From: Jiella mangrovi
GTDB taxonomy: Bacteria > Pseudomonadota > Alphaproteobacteria > Rhizobiales > Rhizobiaceae
Assembly (NCBI RefSeq): GCF_017815135.1
Contig: NZ_JAGJCF010000009.1
Location: 124,001 to 188,000, forward strand
Reading direction: 5' to 3'
DNA: 64,000 bases
Within the stretch, counting starts at the first letter, position 1, and each line of letters opens with the position of its first letter. This document shows, piece by piece, positions 54,127 through 63,182 of this stretch. Position numbers and translations under genes: made by a program. The notes under the pieces were generated by a model, which worked only from the letters and a program-made list of their open reading frames with translations, made no database searches and was not told where the DNA came from.

Positions 54127-54226
54127 GACCCTTCGCAACGACACCTTCAGCCTGACCATCGCGCCCTTCCTTGAAGCGCTCCCCATCGAGGGGCAGTGGC
54201 GCAGGCGACGAACGGGAATTTCGACC

Positions 54227-55273
54227 ATGACCGAGATCGACAGACGCAGCATCCTGAAAGCGCTCATCGCCCTTGGCGGCGCTTCCGTCCTGAATATTCC
54301 GGCGGTTCATGCCCAGGCCAAGACGCTGGTGGTGACGACCTATGGCGGCTCGTGGGAGAAGTTCTGGCGCGACACGCTGCTGCCGGCCTTCAAGGAAGAG
54401 ACCGGCGTCGAGCCGCAGCTTGACATCGGTCTTGGTCGAACCTACACGGCCAACCTTCGCGCCGCAGGCGTCGGCAAGGCGCCCTATAGCTGCCTGATGA
54501 CCAACGAGATCTACGCGACGGTCCTGCGCGACGAGGGCTTTTTCGAAAAGCTCGACCTGTCGCTCGTGCCGAACTACGCCGACCTTTATCCCGTCGCGAC
54601 AAAGGCATCCGAAGGCTACGCCGCGGTCGGTCTGATCTCGCCGATCGGGATCGGCTATCGGACCGACATGGTGTCCAAGGCGCCCAAGTCCTGGAAGGAT
54701 TTCTGGGACGATCCCGAGCTGAAGGGGCGCCTCGGCCTCTACAACATCAAGAATTCAGCCGGGAAGATGTTCCTGATGCTGACCTCGATGATCTACGGTT
54801 CCGGCATCGACGATCTCGACGCGGGCTTTGCCAAGCTCAAGGAGCTGGGCCCCGTCTATCAGACCGATTTCAACATGAGCACCGCCATGGCGACCGGCGA
54901 GATCGCCGTCGCGCCCTTCGATTTCGGCGAGATCGCCCGCTTGCGCAATCAGGGCCTGCCGGTCGACTGCATCATCCCCGAGGAGGGCCTGATGATGTGG
55001 GACCAGACCTTCAACATCCTCAAGGACACACCGGCCCGCACAGAAGCCTACGAATATCTGAACTTCGTCCTGGGGCCGAAGGGGCAGGATCTCCTGATGC
55101 GCGAGTTCTTCGTCTCGCCGGTCAACAAGACGGTGACGGTCCCGGTCGAGCTTCAGAAGGACGTGCCGGTTTCGGGCGAGGCGATGGATCAGTTCATCGA
55201 GTGGGACTGGGCTCTGATGAACGCCAAGTCCGAGGAGATCGCCCGCCGCTGGAACGAGATCTTCGGCGCCTGA
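54227..55273 (+). CDS. ABC transporter substrate-binding protein (PotD/putrescine-type)
   Basis: 348 residues. The N terminus EIDRRSILKALIALGGASVL has a twin-arginine (RRxxLK) signal, so it may be exported folded. The mature part is a type II binding fold: TLVVTTYGGSWEKFWRDTLL, EETGVEPQLDIG, LMTNEIYATVLRDEGFFEKL, GIGYRTDMVSKAPKSWKDFW. It resembles PotD/extracellular binding protein family 1. The ligand is unknown; co-occurrence with an oxygenase and a nucleoside hydrolase suggests a nucleoside- or amine-like compound. A terminator-like hairpin follows. Confidence 0.88.
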   Translation: MTEIDRRSILKALIALGGASVLNIPAVHAQAKTLVVTTYGGSWEKFWRDTLLPAFKEETGVEPQLDIGLGRTYTANLRAAGVGKAPYSCLMTNEIYATVLRDEGFFEKLDLSLVPNYADLYPVATKASEGYAAVGLISPIGIGYRTDMVSKAPKSWKDFWDDPELKGRLGLYNIKNSAGKMFLMLTSMIYGSGIDDLDAGFAKLKELGPVYQTDFNMSTAMATGEIAVAPFDFGEIARLRNQGLPVDCIIPEEGLMMWDQTFNILKDTPARTEAYEYLNFVLGPKGQDLLMREFFVSPVNKTVTVPVELQKDVPVSGEAMDQFIEWDWALMNAKSEEIARRWNEIFGA

Positions 55274-55299
55274 GCTGACCGTTTAACGCTTGCCTCCCA

Positions 55300-55332
55300 A
55301 CCCGCCACGCCGCAGCGCGCGGCGGGTTTTTT
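55300..55332 (+). terminator. Intrinsic terminator/attenuator after binding-protein gene
   Basis: ACCCGCC and GGCGGGT pair around a 12-nt loop and lead into TTTTTT. It lies inside the operon between the binding-protein and ATPase genes, so partial termination would favour binding-protein synthesis. Confidence 0.75.
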
Positions 55333-55353
55333 GCAAAGGACCGGCCCCGCCCG

Positions 55354-56430
55354 ATGACCGAAGTCTCTCTTCGCTCGCTCGTCAAACGCTACGGCAAGAC
55401 CGAGGCGTTGAAGGGCATATCCCTCAACGTCCGGCATGGAGAGTTCGTCTCGCTGCTCGGCCCATCGGGCTGCGGCAAGTCGACGACGCTGAAATGCATT
55501 GCCGGTTTCGAGGAGACGAGCGACGGTCAGATCCTCTTCGACGACCGCGACATCTCCCGCAAGCTGCCGGAAGATCGCGACATCGGGATGGTGTTCCAGT
55601 CCTATGCGCTGTTTCCGCATATGACGGTCGCGCAGAATCTGGCCTTCGGGCTCGAGATGCGGCGGCTGCAAAAGCGCGAGATCACCGAAAGGGTGGGGCG
55701 GGCGATGGAGATGGTCCAGCTCACGCCCTATGCCGAGCGCTACCCGAAGGCGCTTTCGGGCGGCCAGCAGCAGCGCGTGGCGCTTGCCCGCGCACTGGTG
55801 ATCGAACCGAAGATCCTGCTTCTCGACGAGCCTCTCGCCAATCTCGACGCCAAATTGCGCGACGAGATGCGCGGCTTCATCCGCGACCTGCAGAAGCGCG
55901 TCGGCATCACGACGATCTACGTCACCCATGATCAGGGTGAGGCGATGACCATGTCGGACCGTGTGGTGGTGATGTTCGACGGCGAGATCGCCCAGGCGGC
56001 GGCGCCCGAAGACGTCTACGACAAGCCGGCGTCGGAACGGGTGGCCCGCTTCGTGGGCAACGCGAACATTCTGGAACTCCCGGTCCGCACAAATGACGAG
56101 GCGGGCGTCGAACTCGGCTTGCCGGGCGGCCTGTCGCTGACGATCCAGCGGCCCGTCCCGGCCGCCAATGGCACTCTCGGCGTCATGGCGCGGCCCGAAC
56201 AGATCGCCCTGACGGACCCGGCTGCAGGCCATCTGCGAGGGCGCATTTCCAAGCGCTATTTCAGCGGCGGCCATGTCGAATATCATGTCGAGACCGATCT
56301 CGGGCCGCTGGTCGTCCTCGCGCCGACGAGCCAGAGCGCGAAAGAGGGCGAGAGCGTCGGTCTCGATTTCGATGCGTCGCGGCTGTGGCCGCTTCCCGGG
56401 CGGACGGGGTCGGCGGAGAGCCGCGCATGA
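55354..56430 (+). CDS. ABC transporter ATP-binding protein (PotA-type)
   Basis: 358 residues. Walker A GPSGCGKSTTL, Q-loop FQSYALFPHM, signature LSGGQQQRVALARAL, Walker B ILLLDEPLANLD and H-loop YVTHDQGEAMT. A C-terminal TOBE-type domain (about 280-350) follows, e.g. GVMARPEQIALTDPAAGHL and GLDFDASRLWPLPG. It energises the neighbouring permeases. It starts 22 bp after the TTTTTT of the hairpin and overlaps the permease start by four bases. Confidence 0.92.
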   Translation: MTEVSLRSLVKRYGKTEALKGISLNVRHGEFVSLLGPSGCGKSTTLKCIAGFEETSDGQILFDDRDISRKLPEDRDIGMVFQSYALFPHMTVAQNLAFGLEMRRLQKREITERVGRAMEMVQLTPYAERYPKALSGGQQQRVALARALVIEPKILLLDEPLANLDAKLRDEMRGFIRDLQKRVGITTIYVTHDQGEAMTMSDRVVVMFDGEIAQAAAPEDVYDKPASERVARFVGNANILELPVRTNDEAGVELGLPGGLSLTIQRPVPAANGTLGVMARPEQIALTDPAAGHLRGRISKRYFSGGHVEYHVETDLGPLVVLAPTSQSAKEGESVGLDFDASRLWPLPGRTGSAESRA

Positions 56431-57269
56431 GACGGTTTCGCGCCTCGCTTCTCATCCTGCCTGCCGCCGCGCTGATCTTCCTGTTCATCGTCCTGCCCTA
56501 CGTCACCGTCCTGGTGATGAGTTTCCGCGCGCCGGGGGCGAACGGCGAACCCTACGGGCCCGGCTTCGGCCTTCAGGGCTATGCCCAGTTCTTCGACGAG
56601 GGCTACTATCTCTGGTCGCTGCCCCAGAGCCTGTTGCTCGGCATCGTGACGACCTTCGTCTGTCTCGTCCTCGCCTATCCGATCGCCCTGCATATTGCCG
56701 GGGCGCGCAGGAGATGGCGCGGCCTGCTCTACGGCATCGTCCTGTCGCCGCTGCTGATCGGGATCGTCATTCGCAGCTATGGCTGGACCATCCTTCTCGG
56801 CAATTCCGGCGTGATCAATTCCACCCTGCGCGATCTCGGACTGATCCAGCGCCCGCTCCCGCTGATGTACAACGATTTCGGCGTCGTCCTGGCGCTGTCC
56901 CACGTCTTCCTGCCCTTCATGGTGCTGCCATTGCTTTCGGCATTGCAGTCCATGGATCCGGCCGTGAAACAGGCGGCCCGCTCGCTCGGCGCGCGGCCAT
57001 TCACGATCTTTCGGCGGGTGACCTTTCCGGTCTCGATGCCCGGCGTGCAGACCGGCTGCATCCTCGTCTTCGTGCTGGCCATATCGTCCTATGTGACGCC
57101 GGCCCTCGTCGGCGGAATGCGGGTGAAGACGACGACGCTCCTGGTCGTCGACGCGCTGATCGATCAGTTCCAGTGGCCCTTCGGTTCGGCCATGGCGTTG
57201 ATCCTCGCCGTTTCGGCGGGGGTGATCGTTCTGATCTTCGCGCGGCTGACAGCCATGAAGTGGAACTGA
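56427..57269 (+). CDS. ABC transporter permease (PotB-type)
   Basis: 280 residues from ATG 56427, overlapping the ATPase stop by four bases (ATGA). Six membrane helices, with the N-terminal LLILPAAALIFLFIVLPYVT and the EAA loop ARSLGARPFTIFRRVTFPVS, mark it as the PotB-type half of the channel. The second permease follows three bases later. Confidence 0.92.
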   Translation: MRRFRASLLILPAAALIFLFIVLPYVTVLVMSFRAPGANGEPYGPGFGLQGYAQFFDEGYYLWSLPQSLLLGIVTTFVCLVLAYPIALHIAGARRRWRGLLYGIVLSPLLIGIVIRSYGWTILLGNSGVINSTLRDLGLIQRPLPLMYNDFGVVLALSHVFLPFMVLPLLSALQSMDPAVKQAARSLGARPFTIFRRVTFPVSMPGVQTGCILVFVLAISSYVTPALVGGMRVKTTTLLVVDALIDQFQWPFGSAMALILAVSAGVIVLIFARLTAMKWN

Positions 57270-57272
57270 GCC

Positions 57273-58058
57273 ATGCGGATCGGCGCACTGTTTCTCGGGC
57301 TGTTTCGCCTCCTGGTCTATACCTTCCTGCTGGCTCCGCTCGTCATCGTCGTCCTGGCATCGCTGAATGCCGGCAACTTCCTGACATTCCCGCCGCAGGG
57401 GCTGAGCCTGCGCTGGTTCTGGACGTTCCTTGAGAACGACGTCTTCATCGATGCGATCGTCTATTCGTCGATCCTGGCGGCAGGCGCCACGGCGGTTTCC
57501 CTCGTCATCGGCACCATGGCGGCGCTTTATTTCGTGCGCCACGCCAAACGCGAGGCGGAGATCGTTCGCATTGGCGTTCTGCTGCCGCTGATCCTGCCGG
57601 AGATCCTCACCGCGATCGCGCTTCTGTTCTTCTTCTACGAGATCGGGATCGGAACCGAGTACAAGATCGCTCTCTTCACCGGCCACGTCCTGATGACGCT
57701 GCCCTTCGTGTTTCTGAACGTGACCACTTCGCTGCAGGGACGCGACGATTCGATCGAGCTGGCCGCCCGAACCCTCGGGGCGTCGCGCTACACGGCCTTC
57801 CGCCGCATCACCCTGCCTCTGATCGCGCCGGGCATGGCGACGGGCGGCGTCTTTGCCTTCATCATCAGTTTCGATACTTTCGGCATTTCCTTCATTCTCA
57901 AGGGCTCGGGCTCGGCACCGCTGCCTATACAGTTGTATGATTATCTGCGATTCAACTTCACGCCGGAGGCCGCCGCCGTGTCCACGGTGTCCATCATCCT
58001 GACCCTCGTCCTCGTCACTCTGGCCGATCTTCTTTTCTCCCGAAATTCGAAGGCTTGA
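57273..58058 (+). CDS. ABC transporter permease (PotC-type)
   Basis: 261 residues, six membrane helices, with LLVYTFLLAPLVIVVLASLN at the start and the EAA loop ARTLGASRYTAFRRITLPLI. Forms the channel with the previous permease. Its stop overlaps the GntR ATG by one base (TGATG), so the regulator is made in the same transcript. Confidence 0.92.
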   Translation: MRIGALFLGLFRLLVYTFLLAPLVIVVLASLNAGNFLTFPPQGLSLRWFWTFLENDVFIDAIVYSSILAAGATAVSLVIGTMAALYFVRHAKREAEIVRIGVLLPLILPEILTAIALLFFFYEIGIGTEYKIALFTGHVLMTLPFVFLNVTTSLQGRDDSIELAARTLGASRYTAFRRITLPLIAPGMATGGVFAFIISFDTFGISFILKGSGSAPLPIQLYDYLRFNFTPEAAAVSTVSIILTLVLVTLADLLFSRNSKA

Positions 58059-58750
58059 TGATAGAATTCGACCAGGAACTCAGCCTTCGCTCGATCGGCT
58101 CGGAAGTGGCCGACAGGATCGAGGCGGCGATCGTGCGCGAGATCTTCGCGCCCGGCGAGAAGCTGCGTGAGATCGAAATCTGCTCGCGCTTCGGCATCTC
58201 GCGATCGCCGCTGCGGGAAGCATTTCAGATTCTGGAGGGCAGGGGCCTCGTCGAACGGCGGCCGAGGCTCGGCACTAGAGTGACCGAACTCAGCGTCGGC
58301 AATCTGGACGAGATCACCGCCTGCCGCATTCCGCTGGAAGCGACGTGCAGCCGTCTCATCGCGGAGCGGCCCGATCGCGAAAATGTCGCCCGCGAGCTGA
58401 CCCTTGAACTCGAGGCGATGCGCGACGCCAAGGCCAGCGGTGATTTTCGCGCCGGTTTCGAGGCCAATGTGCGCATGACCGCATTAAGCCATGCCCGCTG
58501 CGGGAACGCGGTGTTGATGCGGCTCCTAGACCAGCTCGACAAGGCCGCGCTGCGCTACCGCTTTCGCGCCTATCGCAGCACCACCGGCATCCTCGACGAC
58601 ATGATCGAAGGCAATGCGGCGATGATCGCCGAAATTCGCGCTGGCCGGGCGAGCGAGGCGGCAGCCGTCACCGCCGGTCTCGTCGAAAGAGCCTGGCATA
58701 CCAGCCGCCGGCTGTTCCTCGAGGCCGCTGAGGGCCATTCGGCGCTTTGA
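58058..58750 (+). CDS. GntR/FCD-family transcriptional regulator
   Basis: 230 residues. N-terminal winged helix (GSEVADRIEAAIVREIFAPG, REIEICSRFGISRSPLREAF) and FCD-type helical ligand domain from about residue 80. The metal-binding His residues usual in FCD domains are not evident: the FH, EH and later His places read differently (RMTALSHARCGN, MIEGNAAMI, GLVERAW). It would sense an effector and probably bind the palindrome at 53118-53133. As last gene of the operon it likely controls its own operon. Confidence 0.88.
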   Translation: MIEFDQELSLRSIGSEVADRIEAAIVREIFAPGEKLREIEICSRFGISRSPLREAFQILEGRGLVERRPRLGTRVTELSVGNLDEITACRIPLEATCSRLIAERPDRENVARELTLELEAMRDAKASGDFRAGFEANVRMTALSHARCGNAVLMRLLDQLDKAALRYRFRAYRSTTGILDDMIEGNAAMIAEIRAGRASEAAAVTAGLVERAWHTSRRLFLEAAEGHSAL

Positions 58751-58863
58751 GGTGGCTGCTGACCGGACTTCACGCCTGCTGCCGAGCCGGAGCATTGCAC
58801 GGTTAAAGCGCCGGTCCGATTCCCCGCATATCCCCATACCTTGAGAATGCTGCGAGAGGATCG

Positions 58864-58972
58864 CTAGAGCGGGATGAGATGAGCTTCGCTCACCCTCCCG
58901 CTCTATCCTCTTGTCGGGGCATGATCTTTTCCGAAAACCGGTTCCCACTTTTCGGGATCATGCTCTAGCGCG
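58864..58972. repeat. Dispersed palindromic intergenic repeat
   Basis: Two adjacent palindromes: AGAGCGGGA ... TCCCGCTCT (58866-58904) and GCATGATC ... GATCATGC (58920-58963) with inner TTTTCCGAAAACCGG and TTTTCGGGA arms, ending in TCTAGCGC. This is a sequence type I recognise as widespread in Rhizobiales intergenic regions. It abuts the 3' end of the sulfotransferase gene. Confidence 0.75.
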
Positions 58973-59831
58973 CTTTGCTCGCCGCATATCCGAACGCCGC
59001 CATCTCTTCTGCGGCCTTTCGCTCGATCATGGCGATCGTCCGGCCATTGAGTTCCCGCCGCCATGCATCGGTCTCACCGCTCCGGAAGAAGTTGGCGGGT
59101 TCGACCGTCAGGTCCCAGGGAGCATCGGATTTGGCGCCCCGCAGATTTTCCAGGCTGCAGCGTCTCACGGCCTCTTCCGCTTGCCCCGATGCAAGTTCGA
59201 GCCCGAGCCAGTCGCAGATTTTCCCGACTTGGCCCGCCGTATCCGCGTGGAGGTCTTCGTAACGCAATGTCAGGCAGCGATCGGTCTTCTCCGCGAGCCT
59301 GCGGCCTGCCTCCACGTGCTTTTTCCAGTCGGCGATGATGGAAACCGTGTTCGCGCTCGCCCATGATGCCGCCCACTCCCGGGCGGCAATCGTCGAGGCG
59401 ACGACGGAGCGTGGATCGCGAACGATGTGAAGGAAGCGGGCCCGTGGGTAGATGCGGTGAATGAACTCTTGATGGAGAATGTGGGCCGGGGTCTTTTCGA
59501 CGATGAGTTTCGCGTCCGGATATGCGTCGCGGATCTTCTTCAGCACGGTCGTCGAAAATTTTCGACATTGCTGCAAGAACTCGGCTTCGCTGAGGACGAA
59601 GGGCAAACCGATGTCGCGATAGCTGGGATGCTTCTGGCGCCGGGTGGCATGGTTGTTCCACGTGCGCCACATTGGCCCGAGATACGCATTGAAGAGATGC
59701 GTTTCGCCTGCGGACGCCACCAGCCCCGTATTGAATATCAGGAGTTGCAGCCAGGTGGTTCCACTGCGTGGTGCGCCGACGATGAAGACGAGCTGGCTGT
59801 CCAGCCGCGACCGTTGCTTTGCGCCGTTCAA
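58965..59831 (-). CDS. Sulfotransferase
   Basis: 288 residues. The PAPS-binding 5' loop is FIVGAPRSGTTWLQLLIF and the 3'-phosphate loop is IVRDPRSVVASTIAAREWA. A conserved catalytic-type region KLIVEKTPAHILHQEFI and a RYEDLHADTAGQVGKICDWL motif follow. It transfers sulfate from PAPS to a glycan or other acceptor. No signal peptide, so it is cytoplasmic. Together with the GSCFA gene 120 bp upstream on the same strand it suggests modification of a surface polysaccharide. The stop lies within the repeat element. Confidence 0.88.
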   Translation of the reverse strand: MNGAKQRSRLDSQLVFIVGAPRSGTTWLQLLIFNTGLVASAGETHLFNAYLGPMWRTWNNHATRRQKHPSYRDIGLPFVLSEAEFLQQCRKFSTTVLKKIRDAYPDAKLIVEKTPAHILHQEFIHRIYPRARFLHIVRDPRSVVASTIAAREWAASWASANTVSIIADWKKHVEAGRRLAEKTDRCLTLRYEDLHADTAGQVGKICDWLGLELASGQAEEAVRRCSLENLRGAKSDAPWDLTVEPANFFRSGETDAWRRELNGRTIAMIERKAAEEMAAFGYAASKAR

Positions 59832-59951
59832 TCTGAAAGTCCGTTTCCCTGCACGAATGAGCGGAGGATCATCAAGAGCGGCAGCCTCCAGCCGAGCGAG
59901 TGGCCTTTTGGCCTGCTGATGCTTGAAACCCCATGGAACGCAAGACGCGGC

Positions 59952-61475
59952 CTAGATGCTTCTTGCCAGCCGCTTGCGAACGGCCGCAATTTCCGGCGAC
60001 CGGTCGAAACTGTCGGCCATGTCGAGGACTTTGATCGCTTCGTTATAGTCTGCCTTCGCCTCGTGGATGCGCGCGCGCCCGACCAGGGCCTTTGCTTTCC
60101 AATCGCTGGTGCGCGACCGGCGATACAGGTCGTCCAGCATTGTTTCCGCATTCTCGAAGTCGCCGGCATCGACATACCGATTGGCCAGAGCAAGAATTCC
60201 CGCTTTATACGCAGGCTTCAACGCAACGGCGCGCTTTGCCGATTCGAGCGAGCGCTCGGCGTGCCCGGCGCGGTGCAGGACACGGGCGCGGAACGTCAAA
60301 GCCTCCGCGCTCTCTTCAGCTTCCGCTGTCGAGAGGAGTTCGATGATCGCTTCCTTGTCGTGCCCGTCATCAAACAGGATACGAGCGAGTTTGACACGGG
60401 CGGAAATATCCTTGGGGTCGATCTCGATCGCGGATCTCAGCAATTCGGCAGCGCCCTCGCGGTCTCCGTCCTTCAAGCGGATCTGTGCTTCGTTGATCGG
60501 ATCCTGACCGCCCACACCCGTGTATGCCGCTGTCATCCGTTGCACATTGGCCCGCACCGCCTCCTCGGTCGGGTGCACTTGATCAGCGATGTAAGCGCTA
60601 TCCTTGCGTGTCAGCATGAAGGACTCGAAGGACGGGAAATAACCCAGCTGCGGATACCGGCTGCACACCATCTCTGCGGCAACCCGCAAAACGGATTTGG
60701 AGTAGCTGTTGGCAAGAGCGACGTCGTGCGTCGTGAAGGTGGCCGTCATCGGCACCGGCGAGACAGTGACGATCATCCGATAGTCCGGAGCACAAATCCG
60801 ATCGAGGAGACCGATGAGTTCCTCGAGGCTCGAATAGACGTCATCGACCGACAGGACATGCAATTCGAACCGGTTCGGATCCTGCCGAATGATCCGTTTG
60901 GGGGGCGCCAGATTGACATACGTACGGGTAGCGTTATCCCACCAGGCTTCGACAAGTCCAAGCGTCAGGACAATGTTCTTCGTGCCCGCAAGCTGGCGGT
61001 AGACCGCGTTGATGCTCTCCCGGATGCCCAGTATGACATCCTTTGGCTGTGGCCTGAGATTGCCGGCGACATCGAGATCCTGCCACTTCCCCTTCGTGAG
61101 CTCGACGCAGTTCCGCTCGACCGAGAATGGCTCTCCTTCCCCGAAAGCCCATCTGATCTGCTTGGCAATGCCAGGCGACACATAGTTGTTGAGGAGCGTG
61201 GACGCCTTGCCGTTCCAAAGGCCGGGGTCGATCGAGAAGCTTTTCGTGGGAATCGTAAATCCGAGCGCTTCGAGCTTGTCTTCCACGTTGCGTGCAAAGC
61301 AGGAACCGATCGTAAAGATCTTTTCGCCCGCTTCGAATTTCGTGATCGTCTTGAAATCCGGCGCGGCAATGTTGGAGAACCGGTCCAGCGATGTTCCCCG
61401 CTCGGGCCAATTCGAGAAGGGATTATCCTTCAACTGTCGGAACGCAAGGTCGGCCGAAACCGTAGATAGAGGCAT
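59952..61475 (-). CDS. GSCFA-domain protein with C-terminal TPR
   Basis: 507 residues. N-terminal GSCFA domain (residues 1-330) with the eponymous EKIFTIGSCFARNVEDKLEA, then WAFGEGEPFSVERNCVELTK, NIVLTLGLVEAWWDN, VTVSPVPMTATFTTHDV and ADQVHPTEEAVRANV. The SGNH-like fold is linked to glycan biosynthesis or esterase activity. Residues about 340-505 are TPR-like helical pairs (AQIRLKDGDREGAAELLRSA, GHAERSLESAKRAVALKPAY). No signal peptide. It is the upstream partner of the sulfotransferase gene. Confidence 0.82.
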   Translation of the reverse strand: MPLSTVSADLAFRQLKDNPFSNWPERGTSLDRFSNIAAPDFKTITKFEAGEKIFTIGSCFARNVEDKLEALGFTIPTKSFSIDPGLWNGKASTLLNNYVSPGIAKQIRWAFGEGEPFSVERNCVELTKGKWQDLDVAGNLRPQPKDVILGIRESINAVYRQLAGTKNIVLTLGLVEAWWDNATRTYVNLAPPKRIIRQDPNRFELHVLSVDDVYSSLEELIGLLDRICAPDYRMIVTVSPVPMTATFTTHDVALANSYSKSVLRVAAEMVCSRYPQLGYFPSFESFMLTRKDSAYIADQVHPTEEAVRANVQRMTAAYTGVGGQDPINEAQIRLKDGDREGAAELLRSAIEIDPKDISARVKLARILFDDGHDKEAIIELLSTAEAEESAEALTFRARVLHRAGHAERSLESAKRAVALKPAYKAGILALANRYVDAGDFENAETMLDDLYRRSRTSDWKAKALVGRARIHEAKADYNEAIKVLDMADSFDRSPEIAAVRKRLARSI

Positions 61476-62141
61476 AAGCTGTCTCGATTCTATGTCCAGT
61501 CACTGGCACATTACCTGCTCGTACTCCCATGGTCATCCTCAAAATTACCGGTCTTTGCGCTCGCCATTCGGCGCGGGCGACCCGGGTAATGGCGCTCATA
61601 CGGGACGGGACGGCTTCGACGCAGGGCCACTACTCCATCCCCGCAACTCCGGCTCGCGGGGGAGGGGGCGGGATCGAGCCTGCGGGCTGGCGCGATGCGA
61701 GATCTCGGCCAGGTCGTCTGCGTAGCGGCTGGCCGGAAATTGCAGCCGGGCCGGCCAATCAGCCAGTGCCCGAAGGCCTCCCGCGTTGCAGCCGCGATCG
61801 GCGGAGATGCCGATCCGGGCTTGTTCTACGGAAGCGCCGGAACGCCCCCTCTCGCTTCCGGTATCGCGTCTCGCCGATCGCCGTCCCAGTGGGCGGTCCG
61901 GCGACCTGCAGCGCGCAGTCCCGCGCGGCTCGGTCGCAGTTCGTCGCCGTCAACCATACAGGTGCAAAAAAATTCCTTTGGGGAATTTCGCATTGACGTA
62001 GCGGGGGCGGACAGCAATAAGTGTGACGTGCCGTTGCAAATTGATATCAATCCCGTGGCGCCATCTTGTCATCCCGACTGAGATTTGTTTTGCTCGATTG
62101 TGCAGTGCAACATATGGTTGCAATAAGCGGGATAAAGACAA
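61476..62141. other. Intergenic region between glycan genes
   Basis: 666 bp with no supported gene; the open frames in it are short, basic and unlike any family. The last 180 bp are AT-rich and contain TGCAAC-N5-GTTGCA (62106-62122), a possible operator for the following oxidoreductase gene. Confidence 0.45.
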
Positions 62142-63182
62142 ATGCGTAGAAAAATCGCCGTGGCAGGGGCTGGTATTTATGGTTCCGTTGCGGCAATTAA
62201 GCTGGCTGAAGCTGGAAATGACGTATATCTGTTTGATCCTCTCGGTATCATGCAGGCGGCGTCAGGCATCAATCAGTATCGGGTTCATGCCGGATATCAC
62301 TATCCTCGCAGCGTCGAAACGGTGATGGAAGTCATGCAGGCACGCGGAGAATTCATTGCTATGTTCAGTGATGCCATCGTGCGCAATGCCTCGCACTATT
62401 ACGCAATCCCTCGCGCCGGATCGCTGACGACGACCGAGGATTACGTTTCGGCCATGGATAGTTTCGGGTTGCCGCTGCGTGAGGTAAAGCCGGACTGGAT
62501 GGATTTCGGCTATATCGATACCTGCTGGGAGGTCGATGAATATCTGTTCGACCCTGAAATTCTAAGGCAGTTGCTCAAGGAGAAGCTCGAATCGCTCGAT
62601 ATCACCTTCGAGAAGCGCCGCTTCGAGGAGGTCGAGCAATCGGAGTATGATTTCGTCGTCTATGCGACATACGGCTTGTCCGGAAGCCACATCAATCTAT
62701 TCTCCGAGGTGAGGTTCCAGGTCGCCGAGAAGATTCTCGTACGGTTTCCCGAGGCGTTGCAGCACGTCTCGCTGGTGGTCGTGGATGGGCCCTTCACGGC
62801 CTTCGATGCCTATGGGAGCAGCGACACCTCTCTCTTCGGGTCGGCGCGTTACACCAATCACTGGACATCCTACGACGAGAGCGAGCCGCTCCCGGAGCAA
62901 TTCGTCGGGCGTATGAATTTGCCGACCTTCGAACCGTTCGAAAACACGCGCTTCGAGCAGATGGTCGAGGGCGCTATGGAGGTCACGCCGCTCGCGAAGG
63001 ATGCAGAGTATCTCGGATCCCGCTTCACCATGCGGATCGTCGAGAACCGGCCGGGTGACGACCGCCGGATCCTGCATGTCCGCAAGTCTGAGCCGGGCGT
63101 CGTGCATCTCTTTTCCGGCAAGGTGGTGAGCGCCGTCAAGGCTGCGGAGCTGGTATGCCAGATGGTCGAAGAGGATGGGTAG
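62142..63182 (+). CDS. FAD-dependent oxidoreductase (DAO-like)
   Basis: 346 residues. N-terminal dinucleotide fold KIAVAGAGIYGSVAAIKLAE (GxGxxG), then FDPLGIMQAASGINQYRVHA and GYHYPRSVETVMEVM. YDFVVYATYGLSG is the second flavin strand, and PGVVHLFSGKVVSAVKAAEL is the C-terminal FAD-contacting segment. The substrate is unknown; a sugar or sugar-nucleotide is plausible because of the neighbours. It overlaps the next gene by eight bases, indicating coupling. The segment is AT-richer than the core chromosome around it. Confidence 0.8.
   Translation: MRRKIAVAGAGIYGSVAAIKLAEAGNDVYLFDPLGIMQAASGINQYRVHAGYHYPRSVETVMEVMQARGEFIAMFSDAIVRNASHYYAIPRAGSLTTTEDYVSAMDSFGLPLREVKPDWMDFGYIDTCWEVDEYLFDPEILRQLLKEKLESLDITFEKRRFEEVEQSEYDFVVYATYGLSGSHINLFSEVRFQVAEKILVRFPEALQHVSLVVVDGPFTAFDAYGSSDTSLFGSARYTNHWTSYDESEPLPEQFVGRMNLPTFEPFENTRFEQMVEGAMEVTPLAKDAEYLGSRFTMRIVENRPGDDRRILHVRKSEPGVVHLFSGKVVSAVKAAELVCQMVEEDG

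Noticed and set aside
59427-61469. 680-codon plus-strand open frame
   Set aside because: Antisense to the sulfotransferase and GSCFA genes, both with clear motifs.
61529-61996. 155-codon plus-strand open frame in the long intergenic gap
   Set aside because: Basic, low-complexity composition, no domain and no good start; considered a chance frame.
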